Below, in pieces: positions 46,224 to 54,769 of a stretch of 64,000 nucleotides of DNA; position 1 is the stretch's first letter; the number at the start of each line of letters is the position of its first letter. A model generated the notes under the pieces. The model was not told the origin of the DNA, searched no databases, and saw only the letters and a list, made by a program, of their open reading frames with translations. Origin of the DNA: JAMQPK01 sp963761975 (lineage in GTDB: Bacteria > Acidobacteriota > Vicinamibacteria > Vicinamibacterales > JAMQPK01); the NCBI GenBank assembly GCA_963761975.1, contig CAVXIR010000004.1, positions 1 to 64,000 on the forward strand. Reading direction: 5' to 3'. The position numbers and the translations under genes were made by a program.

Positions 46224-48491
46224 CTACTGCCCCAGCACCTTCATCTCGGCAATCGACCAATAGTAGGTGTCGTCATCTTTCGTCAGCTGCATCCGCAGAA
46301 ATCGGGCGGGCGTTGGCGAAAACCGGTACCGTAACGGCACGTCGAGCGGCGCATCGAAAGACGCCTCGAACGCAAGACCTGCGCTTCCTCCCTGCCAAAT
46401 TTCTCGCCACGCCGTGCCATCTTCGGACGCCTCGATTCTCAGCCCGCGTGCGAAATCATCGACGAATGGCCCGAGCAGCAGATCGATGCCGCTTACCGTC
46501 CGAACGGCGCCCAGGTCGAGATCGACGACAGTGCGGACGCTCTGCGGACCCGACTGCCAGCGCGTGGTGCGGTCCCGATCGATCATCGACGTGACATCGT
46601 GCTCGTTGATGTTGGGCCGAATCACGGCGATCTGCAGCGGACGGCCTCCTGTCGCCGCCGATCGAGATTCGGTGCTCATGATGCGATACAGCGACTGCTT
46701 TCCCTCGGTACACACGAGACGCGCGTTGGGATTCGATAATACGTATCTGTCCCAGCGGCCCTGCGGATCGGGCTCACGATCCACGACGATGTCAGTCACG
46801 CCGTGCGCCGCGAGCCTCGTCAGTACGTCGGGATCGCGCAGCTTCAGCCCCCACCGCAGAGCGGCGTAATGCGGCGGGAAATACCCGCTGTAACCGTTCA
46901 CGAGCGGGCGCCCGTGTGACATCTGTCGATACATCGCCGACACGTCCGGATAGGTATATCCCAGCGGCAGCTCGATGAGTGGCGCCTTGGCGTCTCCTGC
47001 GCAGGCGAGCGCGCGAAACGGCTTCGGCGTTTCGGCCAGCGGCATCGCCGTCAACCATGTGTCGGCCAACACGCCGATCGCGACGATTGCCGCCATCGCC
47101 ATTCGCGTGCGTCCCAGCCTCGACGCCAGCCGATCGAACACGAGCGCGCCGATCACCGCAAGACACAGCGTGGTCGTCATCCAGAATCTCGCGGGCACAC
47201 GCAGCGAACTGAATCCCGGCAGATACATGAGCAGCGTATACGGCCCGCGATACATCAGCGGATTGCCCATCAGCGTCGGCGTGGGACCGAGGCTGAACAG
47301 CCACATCATGAAACCGGCGGCCGCGTAGAATGCGAGAACCGAATGCGCCGCGTATGCGCGGCGAAGACCGGGACTCGTCAGTGCAAGCCCGAGTGCGAGC
47401 AGCAGCGAGATCGTGAGCGGCTTGACGGGATTCGACACCGACAGCAGACGGATGCCGAATGGTTCGAGCCGCCACGGTCCCATGACCACGGCGCTGAGCG
47501 AAACGAGCGCAGTGACGGCGGTCAGGACGATCAGAATCCGGCGTCCTGATACCCAGCTGTTCACTTGCGTCGGATGACGATCGCGGACGAAGATGGCGCC
47601 GGCGAGCGCGAGCAGCGTAATCGTCAACCCCGGGAACAGCTCGCCTTCAGCGCGCCGGAAGACATCGAGCCATCCCCACAACGCCAGATGATTGGTCGCA
47701 TACAGCAGCGCTGCCGCATCTGCGGCGAAATCGCGAATCTCCAAGAAGTCGCGTCTGAACCCGAACGAAGTGTGAATCGCGCGATACCGGAGCAGCAGCG
47801 GGAGGATCAGAACTCCGGCCGCCATCCATGCGACGCCTATCGCCAGGAACTGGCGTGGTTGCGTCCATGGGCTCGCGAACCACAGGATCCAGAGGCCCAC
47901 GAAGACGGTGAAGAACATCAGGTAATAACCGTTGCAGATGCCCTGCAGGAACCATCCTGCGGCAAACAACGCGAGCCACCGCGGCCGCGGATCGCGCAGA
48001 TAGCGATGCAATCCCAGCAGCGCAAAGGGCATCGGAAACGCCGCAAGGGACTGAATCTGAGGAAGGTGGGCGATTCGATACGGGGCAAATCCAAAGAGCA
48101 GCCCAGCAATGAACGCGGCGTCACGGCGCCCGGTCAGTTCGTGCGCCAGCAGGTACGCGCCAATCGCGCTCAGCGGAAACGTGAGCAGAAAAACGACGTT
48201 ATAAGCGGTTTGCGGTCCGGCGCCGAGCCATGAGAGCGGCGTCGCGACGAGGCTGAGCCCGAGAAGATTCTCGGAAAAACTGATCACTCCGGATGCTGGA
48301 TAGAAGACCGGCGCATTCCACCAGGCGGCAGACAACGGAACGGCCTGCGTGTTCCACCAGAGAATCCAGGTATTCAGCGAGGGGTCGCCGGCGTCGTTCG
48401 GAAGCACCGTTCCGATTTGCAGTACCAGCGGATACGTCAACGCGATCGTGACGCCGCAATACACGAGGAACGCCAGACCAGCTTTTTTCAT
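46224..48491 (-). CDS. Polytopic GT-C-like membrane protein with C-terminal discoidin domain
   Basis: 755-residue protein. About ten to twelve membrane segments fill ~5-500 and the first large loop has LPNDAGDPSLNTWILWWN, like GT-C glycosyltransferases whose acidic loop is catalytic. A periplasmic part follows, and then an F5/8 type C (discoidin)-like beta-sandwich in the last ~140 residues (SMIDRDRTTRWQSGPQ, VVDLDLGAVRTVSGIDLL, LRIEASEDGTAWREIW). This suggests binding to a carbohydrate. The ATG at 48491 overlaps the upstream gene as ATGA. Substrate unknown. Confidence 0.75.
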   Translation of the reverse strand: MKKAGLAFLVYCGVTIALTYPLVLQIGTVLPNDAGDPSLNTWILWWNTQAVPLSAAWWNAPVFYPASGVISFSENLLGLSLVATPLSWLGAGPQTAYNVVFLLTFPLSAIGAYLLAHELTGRRDAAFIAGLLFGFAPYRIAHLPQIQSLAAFPMPFALLGLHRYLRDPRPRWLALFAAGWFLQGICNGYYLMFFTVFVGLWILWFASPWTQPRQFLAIGVAWMAAGVLILPLLLRYRAIHTSFGFRRDFLEIRDFAADAAALLYATNHLALWGWLDVFRRAEGELFPGLTITLLALAGAIFVRDRHPTQVNSWVSGRRILIVLTAVTALVSLSAVVMGPWRLEPFGIRLLSVSNPVKPLTISLLLALGLALTSPGLRRAYAAHSVLAFYAAAGFMMWLFSLGPTPTLMGNPLMYRGPYTLLMYLPGFSSLRVPARFWMTTTLCLAVIGALVFDRLASRLGRTRMAMAAIVAIGVLADTWLTAMPLAETPKPFRALACAGDAKAPLIELPLGYTYPDVSAMYRQMSHGRPLVNGYSGYFPPHYAALRWGLKLRDPDVLTRLAAHGVTDIVVDREPDPQGRWDRYVLSNPNARLVCTEGKQSLYRIMSTESRSAATGGRPLQIAVIRPNINEHDVTSMIDRDRTTRWQSGPQSVRTVVDLDLGAVRTVSGIDLLLGPFVDDFARGLRIEASEDGTAWREIWQGGSAGLAFEASFDAPLDVPLRYRFSPTPARFLRMQLTKDDDTYYWSIAEMKVLGQ

Positions 48492-50224
48492 GGTTGCGCG
48501 GCCGGTGCGACGTCCTGCAATTGGAAGATTCGCACTTCGGGCACTTCGGAGCTCCCGGCTACGCGCGCCACGGGCGCCCAATCGAGTCGTCCAAATCGAC
48601 TGGCCGGCGAGAATCGCGCCTGGAACTCCTTCTGCTCCCAGTCGTCGACGACGAGGTAGGGGTGATAGCGCTTGGCCGTCAGGTCACGAAGCGCTGCGTC
48701 GAGCTGCTCGGGAGGCAGCCAATCGTATCGCAGCGTGATGCGGTGGGCGTAGTAGCGCACACTGCCACTGTGCTGCACCGCCAACACGACCGCGTTTTCC
48801 GGCGTGCGCGATGCCACCTCTGCAGCCGCACGCACGTAGCGCTGTTCGAACTGGGCCTGCCGGAAGATGCCCGCCTCGCGTCCTACGTTGATCCCGGAGA
48901 GCATCATCACCAGGCAGACGATCGTCAGCAGCGGGCACACGCGCCTCGAACGGCAGCTTCTGCGCCATCCACACGATCGACGCGGCCATCAACACGAACA
49001 GAGCAGGATAGGCCGGCAACAGAAATCGCAGATAGAACCAGTGATCGAAATTCGCGTAGAACACATAGCACAGGAACGTGAGCCCGAGCAGTGCCGTGAG
49101 GCATGCACGCGGTGAAAAGCCGGTGTGGTCTTCACGCAGAGCGCCGCGAACCAGCAGCGCCACGAATGCGAGCAGAATGAGCGGCGTCTGCGTCTCGACG
49201 AGCCATCGCGTGTAGTTGATGACGTTGCCAGGCAGAGAGCTCAATCCATATGACTCGAAGATCGTTCCATAGCCGAAGGTCAACGGACTGTCGTAGAGAT
49301 ATGTGTTCAGCGCCATCATGGCAATGGCCGGCGGCACCACGCCCTTGGCATACCGAAGCAGCCTCTCCTGACTGCTGTGCCACGCCAGGATTGGCAGCAG
49401 CGCGAGCGGAAACAGATTTGGCCGCACGAGAAGCGTGAGGCCGGCCGCCCAGCCTGCCGCCATGCTCCACTGTTTCATCACGAGCAAACAGACCGCGGTC
49501 CATCCTGCGGCCGTGGGTATGTCGGACATCGGCACCATCGCATGCGTCAGGAACACCGGCGACGCGAGCAGCAGGACCGCCGCGAGCGCGCCGACGCCCT
49601 TGCTGCCCGTGGCTTCTCTCCCAAGCAGATATGTCAGCCACAGCGTGAGCGCGGCGAACACCGGCACGACGTAAAACGGTCCGTTCTCGCCGAAGACACC
49701 GAGGAAGGCGGCCATCACGATCGGAAGGCCGACAGGATAGGTCGGCACGATTGTGCCATCGGATGATGCCGGACGGTATCCGAGCGGCGCAAACATCCAC
49801 TCACGGTTCGGCCACGACAACGACTCCACCCACGGCTGCTCGACCCGAAGCGTGCCGCTCAGCCAGAATTTTGCCTGGCTCACATATCCATACGAATCCG
49901 AGCCGGCCGCCGCGAAACTTCCGTATCGCACACCCACGAAGAGCCCGAGTGCGACGATCGCCGGAACGGCAAACGGAGCCGTTTTCGCGAACCACGACTG
50001 CACCCACCGACCATCAGCTTCGCGGTCCTCGCGGAGTACTTCCAGACGTACCACCCGGCCAACGCCAGTCCAATCAGGAGCGGCCGCAGCGGCTGCCTCG
50101 ATGAGAGGCGGATCGGCCCAAGCATCCAGCCGACACCGCCGGTGAAAAACGCGACGATCGCCCACACGGGCAGGAGCCACGCGAGAAGGTAGAGAGCACG
50201 GCGAGCCACACTTGTCTGTGTCAT
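48488..50224 (-). pseudogene. GT39/ArnT-like membrane glycosyltransferase, two frameshifts
   Basis: A polytopic GT-C protein split over three frames. The start MTQTSVARRALYLLAWLLP (50224) runs to AKLMVGG. A shift near 50003-50005 (one missing C) joins it to QSWFAKTAPFAVPAIVALGLFVG, with the loop DSYGYVSQAKFWLSG like other ArnT/PMT proteins. A second shift at 48945-48946 (one extra C) joins PFE to RVCPLLTIVCLVMMLSGINVG, and the soluble end follows. Restored length is about 578 residues. As given, no complete product is possible. It is the first gene of the four-gene minus-strand run. Confidence 0.78.
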
Positions 50225-50270
50225 TTTGGCTACGGGATGGTAACCTACCCTGCATTCCTGAGGAGGTGCT

Positions 50271-51383
50271 ATGAAGTTCCGCGCGCTGCTTCTGCTGCCG
50301 CTGCTCGCCGTGTCGGTCCAGGCTCAACAACCACCCCAGACTCCCGCCGTCCGTTCACCAGAGGTGTCTGCCGATCGCCGGGTTACCTTCCGCGTGCTCG
50401 CGCCAAACGCCTCGAAAGTGACCGTTTTCTGCGAGTGCCTGACGAGCGAGCCGGCGATGTCCAAGGGCGCCGATGGCGTGTGGAGCGTCACCGTTGGTCC
50501 CCTCGAGCCCGACATCTACGAATATCACTTCACGGTCGACGGCGTCGACAACCTCGATCAACGCAACCCGGTCGTCAAGTACAACAGCCGCCCCAATCTG
50601 ATCGAAAGCGTGCTCGACGTGCCTGGTCCAGGCCCGTTGTTCTACGACGCGAAGCCCGTTCCGCACGGCAAGGTCGAAATCAGATACTACTCGTCAAAGA
50701 CGACCGGCATGGCGCGGCGTGCGTTCGTCTACACGCCGCCGGGCTACGAGCGCGGGTCGGCGAGACTGCCCGTTCTCTACCTGCTGCACGGCGCCGACGG
50801 CGATGAAACCGTGTGGACGCAGTTCGGCCGCGCCAACCTCATTCTGGATAATCTGATCGCCGAAAAGAAGGCGGCACCGATGGTCGTCGTGATGCCGTTT
50901 GCGTACGCCTACCCCTGGCATGCAGGAGTCGCCGGCGACAAGCAGCGAGCCGATTTCGAGAAAGATCTGCTCACCGATCTGATTCCATTTGTGCAGAGCA
51001 ACTATCGCGTCAGCACCGACCGCGAGAACCGGGCGCTTGCCGGTCTTTCGATGGGCGGCGGACTGACGCTGGCCATTGGGCCCAGGCATCTCGATACCTT
51101 CAGCCGGCTGGCAGTGTTCAGTTCAGGAGGCGGTCAGAATCTCGAAAAATCCTTCGCCGACGTGGCGGCGAACGCGAAGAACGTGAATGCCCAGCTCAAG
51201 CTCTTCTGGATTGGCGTCGGAACCGAAGACGGCGCCATGGCTGGCGCGAAACGCACGTCCGACTTCCTGAACGCAGCCGGCATCAAGCACATCTACAAGA
51301 CATCACCCGGCGCGCACACGTGGATCGTCTGGAGGAAGTATTTGTACGAGGTGGCGCCGCAGATCTTCCCAGCGACGTCGTGA
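50271..51383 (+). CDS. Secreted esterase with N-terminal CBM48-like domain
   Basis: 370-residue exported alpha/beta hydrolase. The signal peptide MKFRALLLLPLLAVSVQA is followed by an early beta-sandwich (VTFRVLAPNASKVTVFCE, WSVTVGPLEPDIYEYHFTVDG) and an esterase-D/feruloyl-esterase-like catalytic domain. The nucleophile lies in GLSMGG, the oxyanion region in LYLLHGADGDE, and the likely acid and histidine in the last third (GVGTEDG, GAHTWIVWRKYL). AGGAGG stands before the ATG at 50271. It may remove esters from polysaccharides. Confidence 0.88.
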   Translation: MKFRALLLLPLLAVSVQAQQPPQTPAVRSPEVSADRRVTFRVLAPNASKVTVFCECLTSEPAMSKGADGVWSVTVGPLEPDIYEYHFTVDGVDNLDQRNPVVKYNSRPNLIESVLDVPGPGPLFYDAKPVPHGKVEIRYYSSKTTGMARRAFVYTPPGYERGSARLPVLYLLHGADGDETVWTQFGRANLILDNLIAEKKAAPMVVVMPFAYAYPWHAGVAGDKQRADFEKDLLTDLIPFVQSNYRVSTDRENRALAGLSMGGGLTLAIGPRHLDTFSRLAVFSSGGGQNLEKSFADVAANAKNVNAQLKLFWIGVGTEDGAMAGAKRTSDFLNAAGIKHIYKTSPGAHTWIVWRKYLYEVAPQIFPATS

Positions 51384-51384
51384 C

Positions 51385-51506
51385 GAAGAGGTTCGTGGAG
51401 TTCGTAGGTTCGTAACGGTTCGTGGGTTCGTTGGGGTTCGTTGGTTCGGACTTGCGAACCGACGAACTTACGAACCTACCAACCTACGAACCTACGAACC
51501 CCGATG
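51385..51506. repeat. GTTCGTAGG/CGAACCTAC tandem inverted repeat
   Basis: Left units GTTCGTAGG, TTCGTAACGG and TTCGTGGG face right units CGAACTTACGAACC and TACCAACCTACGAACC. The arms are complementary and span the convergent esterase and BON gene ends. The words are the same as at 16826-17030. Confidence 0.85.
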
Positions 51507-51519
51507 AACCTGCTGGGTG

Positions 51520-51993
51520 CTACTTCGCTCGGACTTCGATCATGTTCGAAACGGTATAGTCAGGCGCCTTTTCCTTCGCGATGCGCTCGGCGGCCGCCTT
51601 CTGTGCTGCCGTCGGCACGTGGCCCTTCAACGTCACCGTTTTGGTCGATCCATTCGTATCGACGTCAATGTCGTTGGCGTCGAGGTTGTCGGCATCAATC
51701 AACGCCGTTTTGATCTGCATCGTCTGCGCAGCGGCATCGAGCGTTGCGCCGACCGATCGCCCGGCCTCCTTCGACTCCTGAACAGCGCGATCGCCCGCGC
51801 GTTCCATACTCTGGCCCGCTTCACGAGCTTCCTGCCGGGCCCCGGCAGTCGCCTCGCGACCTTCCTGCTGCGCTGCAGCAGTGTTCTTTTCTGCGTCCTG
51901 TTCGACCCCACGTGCGGTGTTCTGACAGGCGGCAAACAGCGTCACCGACAGCAATGCCGCTGGTAACCCTAACGATGTAATACGGCTCTTCAT
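51520..51993 (-). CDS. BON-domain lipoprotein
   Basis: 157-residue exported protein. The signal ends in LFAAC (lipobox), then a long polar Ala/Gln/Glu/Arg-rich helix (~25-80), and a single BON domain (~85-157, IKTALIDADNLDANDIDVDTNGSTKTVTLKGHVPTAAQKAAAERIA). BON proteins bind phospholipid and often act in envelope stress. The ATG at 51993 is preceded by GAGGAGGA. Its spacer to the neighbour contains a strong palindrome. The binding partner is unknown. Confidence 0.85.
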   Translation of the reverse strand: MKSRITSLGLPAALLSVTLFAACQNTARGVEQDAEKNTAAAQQEGREATAGARQEAREAGQSMERAGDRAVQESKEAGRSVGATLDAAAQTMQIKTALIDADNLDANDIDVDTNGSTKTVTLKGHVPTAAQKAAAERIAKEKAPDYTVSNMIEVRAK

Positions 51994-52394
51994 GTATTCC
52001 TCCTCAAGTGTACAGACAGCGGACATCCCGTTCTGCCTTCCACAGGTGTTTGAGCAAAATGCTCGCCAGTCAGCACGTCTGGTCGTCGCCAGGCAACCTG
52101 CGAGGAGAATGCAGTTGCTTCGACCGTCCTTCCTGATTGGATGTCTGATTTTCTGCCCATCACGCTCATCTGGACACGAATCAACTCATTCGTGCTAGCA
52201 CAAATATTGTGCTATCGATTCGCGTTGAACGGCGCGGCGTGCACACTTTTACCGGAATTCTTACGCACTTTTTCTGTGCGTGCATCAAACGACGACAACC
52301 TCAGAATCTCGTCATGTGACGCCGGGATGCACAACGCGACACCGGGGTATGGAACTTGCTGCCGAGTTGGCGAAAGAGCGCTATTGTGCGAGTC
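51994..52394. other. Gene-poor spacer upstream of the BON gene
   Basis: About 400 bp without a convincing gene. It holds the leader of the BON gene and the palindrome at 52196-52214. The remaining sequence is not repeat-filled, unlike most other spacers here. Confidence 0.5.
52196..52214. promoter_or_regulatory. 19-bp palindrome upstream of the BON gene
   Basis: Perfect arms TAGCACAA and TTGTGCTA around ATA. It lies about 200 bp upstream of the BON gene and ~180 bp upstream of the small plus-strand ORF. The AT-rich centre and symmetric arms are typical of a dimeric repressor site. The regulator is unknown. Confidence 0.45.
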
Positions 52395-52613
52395 GTGACC
52401 ATCAAACATCCACCGCCTGCTGTCGAGGGAATCACATCTGACAATGCGACTCTGGGAAGAATCTACGACCTGACTCCTCAACTCGGCATTCTGATGATTG
52501 CGGCCGGATGGGCGCGGAGCGAGACGCGGAAAGAAAGCCGCCGGCAGCAAGATCTCCGTCCATCGGTCGAGCGCCGTAGCGAGGATGACCGCCGTTCAGA
52601 CTTCGCGGACTAG
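52395..52613 (+). CDS. Small hypothetical protein, basic C-terminus
   Basis: Possible 72-residue protein from a GTG at 52395. The first half (AVEGITSDNATLGRIYDLTP) is neutral, and the second half (RSETRKESRRQQDLR, ERRSEDDRRSDF) is strongly charged with an RRSEDDRR motif seen at the ends of some regulator proteins. There is no ribosome site. It ends two bases before the convergent neighbour. It may be chance. Confidence 0.3.
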   Translation: MTIKHPPPAVEGITSDNATLGRIYDLTPQLGILMIAAGWARSETRKESRRQQDLRPSVERRSEDDRRSDFAD

Positions 52614-52614
52614 C

Positions 52615-53271
52615 TCAGTCGACACGCGAAAAATCGATCGTTGTTCGCGCGAGTTCCTTTCCCTCTGAAACGATTCTGACAGGCAGCGTGCGATCGTTGA
52701 TCGCGCGCGCATCGAACGACGTCTCGATCGTCGCGCCGTAGATGAAGTCGCGCGGTTTGCCGTCGCCCGACGCCGGGAGGACATGCGGCGTGCGCGTTGT
52801 CTGCTCGGCCACAAGCGTCGGTTCGCCCAGAAGGATGTCGAATGCCGGCAGCGTCACGTAGGAGTTGTGCGGGTGGAATCGCAAGCGCACTCGAATCGAG
52901 ACCTGCCCGGCAAATGGCTTCAGCAGATCTCTCAGCGTGCGCCCCTTCTGATCGAAGCCGCCGCGGCCGAGCATCCAGTTGCCCGCCTGCAACTGTTCTT
53001 CAGCTGCCAGCACGAGTCTGCGAAACTCGGTGATGACGTCGAACTGCTCGACGGTCGCGTCCTTGAACGGAACCACATACGGCGCATGAAAATGTGCGCG
53101 TATCGATTCGCTGCTGGTCGCAAGGTTGAGCGCGTTCGCCATATCGCGATCGGTCGGCTGCTCGATGACGGCGGCGACAGGCGGCTCGGCCGCAACGAGC
53201 GCGGCCACGACGAACACGGCCAGGGACACCTTTCTCACAACAGGAGACAGTCTACGCCAACCGTGGCACAC
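52615..53271 (-). CDS. Exported hypothetical protein
   Basis: 218-residue product with a hydrophobic leader (SLAVFVVAALVAAEPPVAAV), then a mostly beta-like mature domain (VVPFKDATVEQFDVITEFRR, VSIRVRLRFHPHNSYV, YGATIETSFDARAIN). I do not recognise the family. A GTG at 53238 is an alternative start that leaves a more reasonable 40-bp gap to the divergent gene; the ATG at 53271 leaves only seven. No operon partner on this strand. Confidence 0.6.
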   Translation of the reverse strand: MCHGWRRLSPVVRKVSLAVFVVAALVAAEPPVAAVIEQPTDRDMANALNLATSSESIRAHFHAPYVVPFKDATVEQFDVITEFRRLVLAAEEQLQAGNWMLGRGGFDQKGRTLRDLLKPFAGQVSIRVRLRFHPHNSYVTLPAFDILLGEPTLVAEQTTRTPHVLPASGDGKPRDFIYGATIETSFDARAINDRTLPVRIVSEGKELARTTIDFSRVD

Positions 53272-53278
53272 TGAGAGT

Positions 53279-53557
53279 ATGGCTTCTCTCGTTCAGCGGA
53301 TGCTTACACCGGTTCTCGCCAGGCTCGGCTCGCGCACGATTCTCGGCGTCGGCGGCGCGCTGTTCCTGCTCAATATGATCATTCCAGACCCGATTCCCCT
53401 GGTTGACGAGCTGCTCATCCTGGCAGGCACAATCCTCCTGTCACGATGGGCTCAAGCAGGTGAGGCGGGCGCCGCAGGAGCGGCTGCGACAGGTGCGGGT
53501 GCGACAGGAGCGACCGACGCACCCAAACACGTTGGCCGCGGCTCGACGTCACGATAG
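53279..53557 (+). CDS. Small membrane protein, DUF6116-like
   Basis: 92-residue protein. The N-terminal part (LTPVLARLGSRTILGVGGALFLLNMIIPDPIPLVDELLILAGTILLSRW) holds two hydrophobic segments around PDPIPLVDE, a pattern I associate with the DUF6116 family. The tail is (G-A)-rich, GEAGAAGAAATGAGATGATDA, encoded by short GCGACAGG-like units. The start codon has no clear ribosome site. Function unknown. Confidence 0.6.
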   Translation: MASLVQRMLTPVLARLGSRTILGVGGALFLLNMIIPDPIPLVDELLILAGTILLSRWAQAGEAGAAGAAATGAGATGATDAPKHVGRGSTSR

Positions 53558-53592
53558 CCGATCAGCGGTAGCAACCCCGCAGAACCCAGCAC

Positions 53593-53758
53593 CTAGTGGC
53601 CTGTCTTCGCTGAATCAGTACCGGATGCCGGAGCGCGGCGCCCGGATGGCAAGGCGCGAGGAGCGCGCAAATCGGGAATTTGTAAGCGACGAGCAACGCC
53701 GCCAGCCGGGATGCCCCGCCCGGCAGGCGGTACTGATTCAGCGAAGACAGGCCACTAG
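53593..53758. mobile_element. MITE-like element with CTAG target duplication
   Basis: A 158-bp insertion (53597-53754) with perfect 27-bp inverted ends beginning TGGCCTGTCTTCGCTGAATC, bounded on both sides by CTAG. The flanking sequence with one CTAG is base-for-base the same as the unoccupied repeat at 6964-6997. The interior is GC-rich, cannot encode a protein of use, and has further self-complementary parts (GCCGGAGCGC and CCGCCCGGC regions). This is a non-autonomous element mobilised by a transposase elsewhere. A 4-bp CTAG duplication suits some IS4/IS701-type enzymes, but this is inference. Confidence 0.85.
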
Positions 53759-53828
53759 AACCCAGCACCCAGAACCGGACCCAATTCCCACGCCTGGTGT
53801 CTAAGCTTTCGTAACGCACAACAATCCG

Positions 53829-54015
53829 TTTTAGGCCGTTATGCGGCGGCGAGCATCCTGTTCTCCTTGACGCATAACGGCGGCGCGCACAGCGCGCCCG
53901 CGAGCCGGGGCCCCCACGATGCGGTTTGTGCATCGTGGGGTGGCAGCGAGCGGCGCGGGGCGTTGGGGCCCCGCAAGCGACCGAGCTGGGGTTCGGGGCG
54001 GAGCCCCGTCCAAAA
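53829..54015. repeat. GC-rich multi-hairpin repeat upstream of tonB
   Basis: An 11-bp perfect stem (GCCGTTATGCG at 53835-53845 with CGCATAACGGC at 53871-53881), a second 11-bp stem (CCCCACGATGC at 53912-53922 with GCATCGTGGGG at 53930-53940) and a CGGGGC/GCCCCG stem near 53995-54010. With the MITE it fills the 473-bp gene-free spacer 53558-54030. The array ends just before the TonB ribosome site. Part of it resembles the exporter gene tail at 18552-18655. Confidence 0.7.
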
Positions 54016-54030
54016 ATGAGGAGGGTCGAC

Positions 54031-54738
54031 ATGCCCGGAACCATGTTTCAGGAATTGGTGTCTCCGCATGCGCGTGCTCGTGGCAACTGGTACACGCTGC
54101 CGCTCTCGTTTCTCGCGCATACGGCAATCATTGCGATCCTCGTGGTCGTGCCGCTCATTGCGACCGATGTGCTGCCGATGCCGCGAATGGCGCTCCAGTA
54201 CATCAACAGCGACTTCACGCCGGTCGTGCCGGCACAACCACCGCCGGCCCCACGTCGCGATGCCACGCCGCCGCCGGTCGGGCCCGCTGCACCCAGCGTT
54301 CCAGTGGTGGCACCAGATGGTATCGGAGTTGAAAACGGCGTGATCATCGATCAAGGCACGATCGCGACTCAACCCATCGATGGTGTGATCGGCGGACTCG
54401 GCACACCGCAAAACGTAGTCGAAGCGCCCCCAGTGGTTGCGCCACCTGTCGTCCCACTGCGTCCTGGCGGATTGATCAAACCGCCGGTTCGTACCAGGTA
54501 TGCCGCACCTGAGTATCCGGAGATGGCAAGAAGGAATCGCGTCGAGGGGACGGTGATCATCGAGGCCATCATCGGTATCGATGGCAGGATCGAGAGTGCT
54601 CGTGTGCTGCGATCGAGTCCGCTTCTCGACAGCGCGGCGCTCGCTGCCGTGCGTGCGTGGGAATACACGCCGACGCTGCTGAACGGCAACCCGACGCCGG
54701 TCATCATGACGATTACCGTTCGATTCGATCTGAATTGA
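54031..54738 (+). CDS. Energy-transducing TonB protein
   Basis: 235-residue TonB. An N-terminal membrane anchor (~23-46, LPLSFLAHTAIIAILVVVPLIA), a Pro-rich periplasmic spacer (VPAQPPPAPRRDATPPPVGPA), and the C-terminal TonB box-binding fold (YAAPEYPEMARRNRVEGTVIIEAIIGIDGRIESARVLRSSP, AALAAVRAWEYTPTLLNGNP) are present. It passes proton-motive energy to outer-membrane receptors. The ATG at 54031 has GAGGAGGG upstream. No exbB or exbD gene is seen in the window. Confidence 0.92.
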   Translation: MPGTMFQELVSPHARARGNWYTLPLSFLAHTAIIAILVVVPLIATDVLPMPRMALQYINSDFTPVVPAQPPPAPRRDATPPPVGPAAPSVPVVAPDGIGVENGVIIDQGTIATQPIDGVIGGLGTPQNVVEAPPVVAPPVVPLRPGGLIKPPVRTRYAAPEYPEMARRNRVEGTVIIEAIIGIDGRIESARVLRSSPLLDSAALAAVRAWEYTPTLLNGNPTPVIMTITVRFDLN

Positions 54739-54769
54739 GAACGACGCATCCGGCGTAAGATTTCTACGG

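Noticed and set aside
52212..52550. Minus-strand 112-residue frame
   Set aside because: No ribosome site, no domain and unusual composition; it crosses the palindrome and overlaps the small plus-strand candidate.
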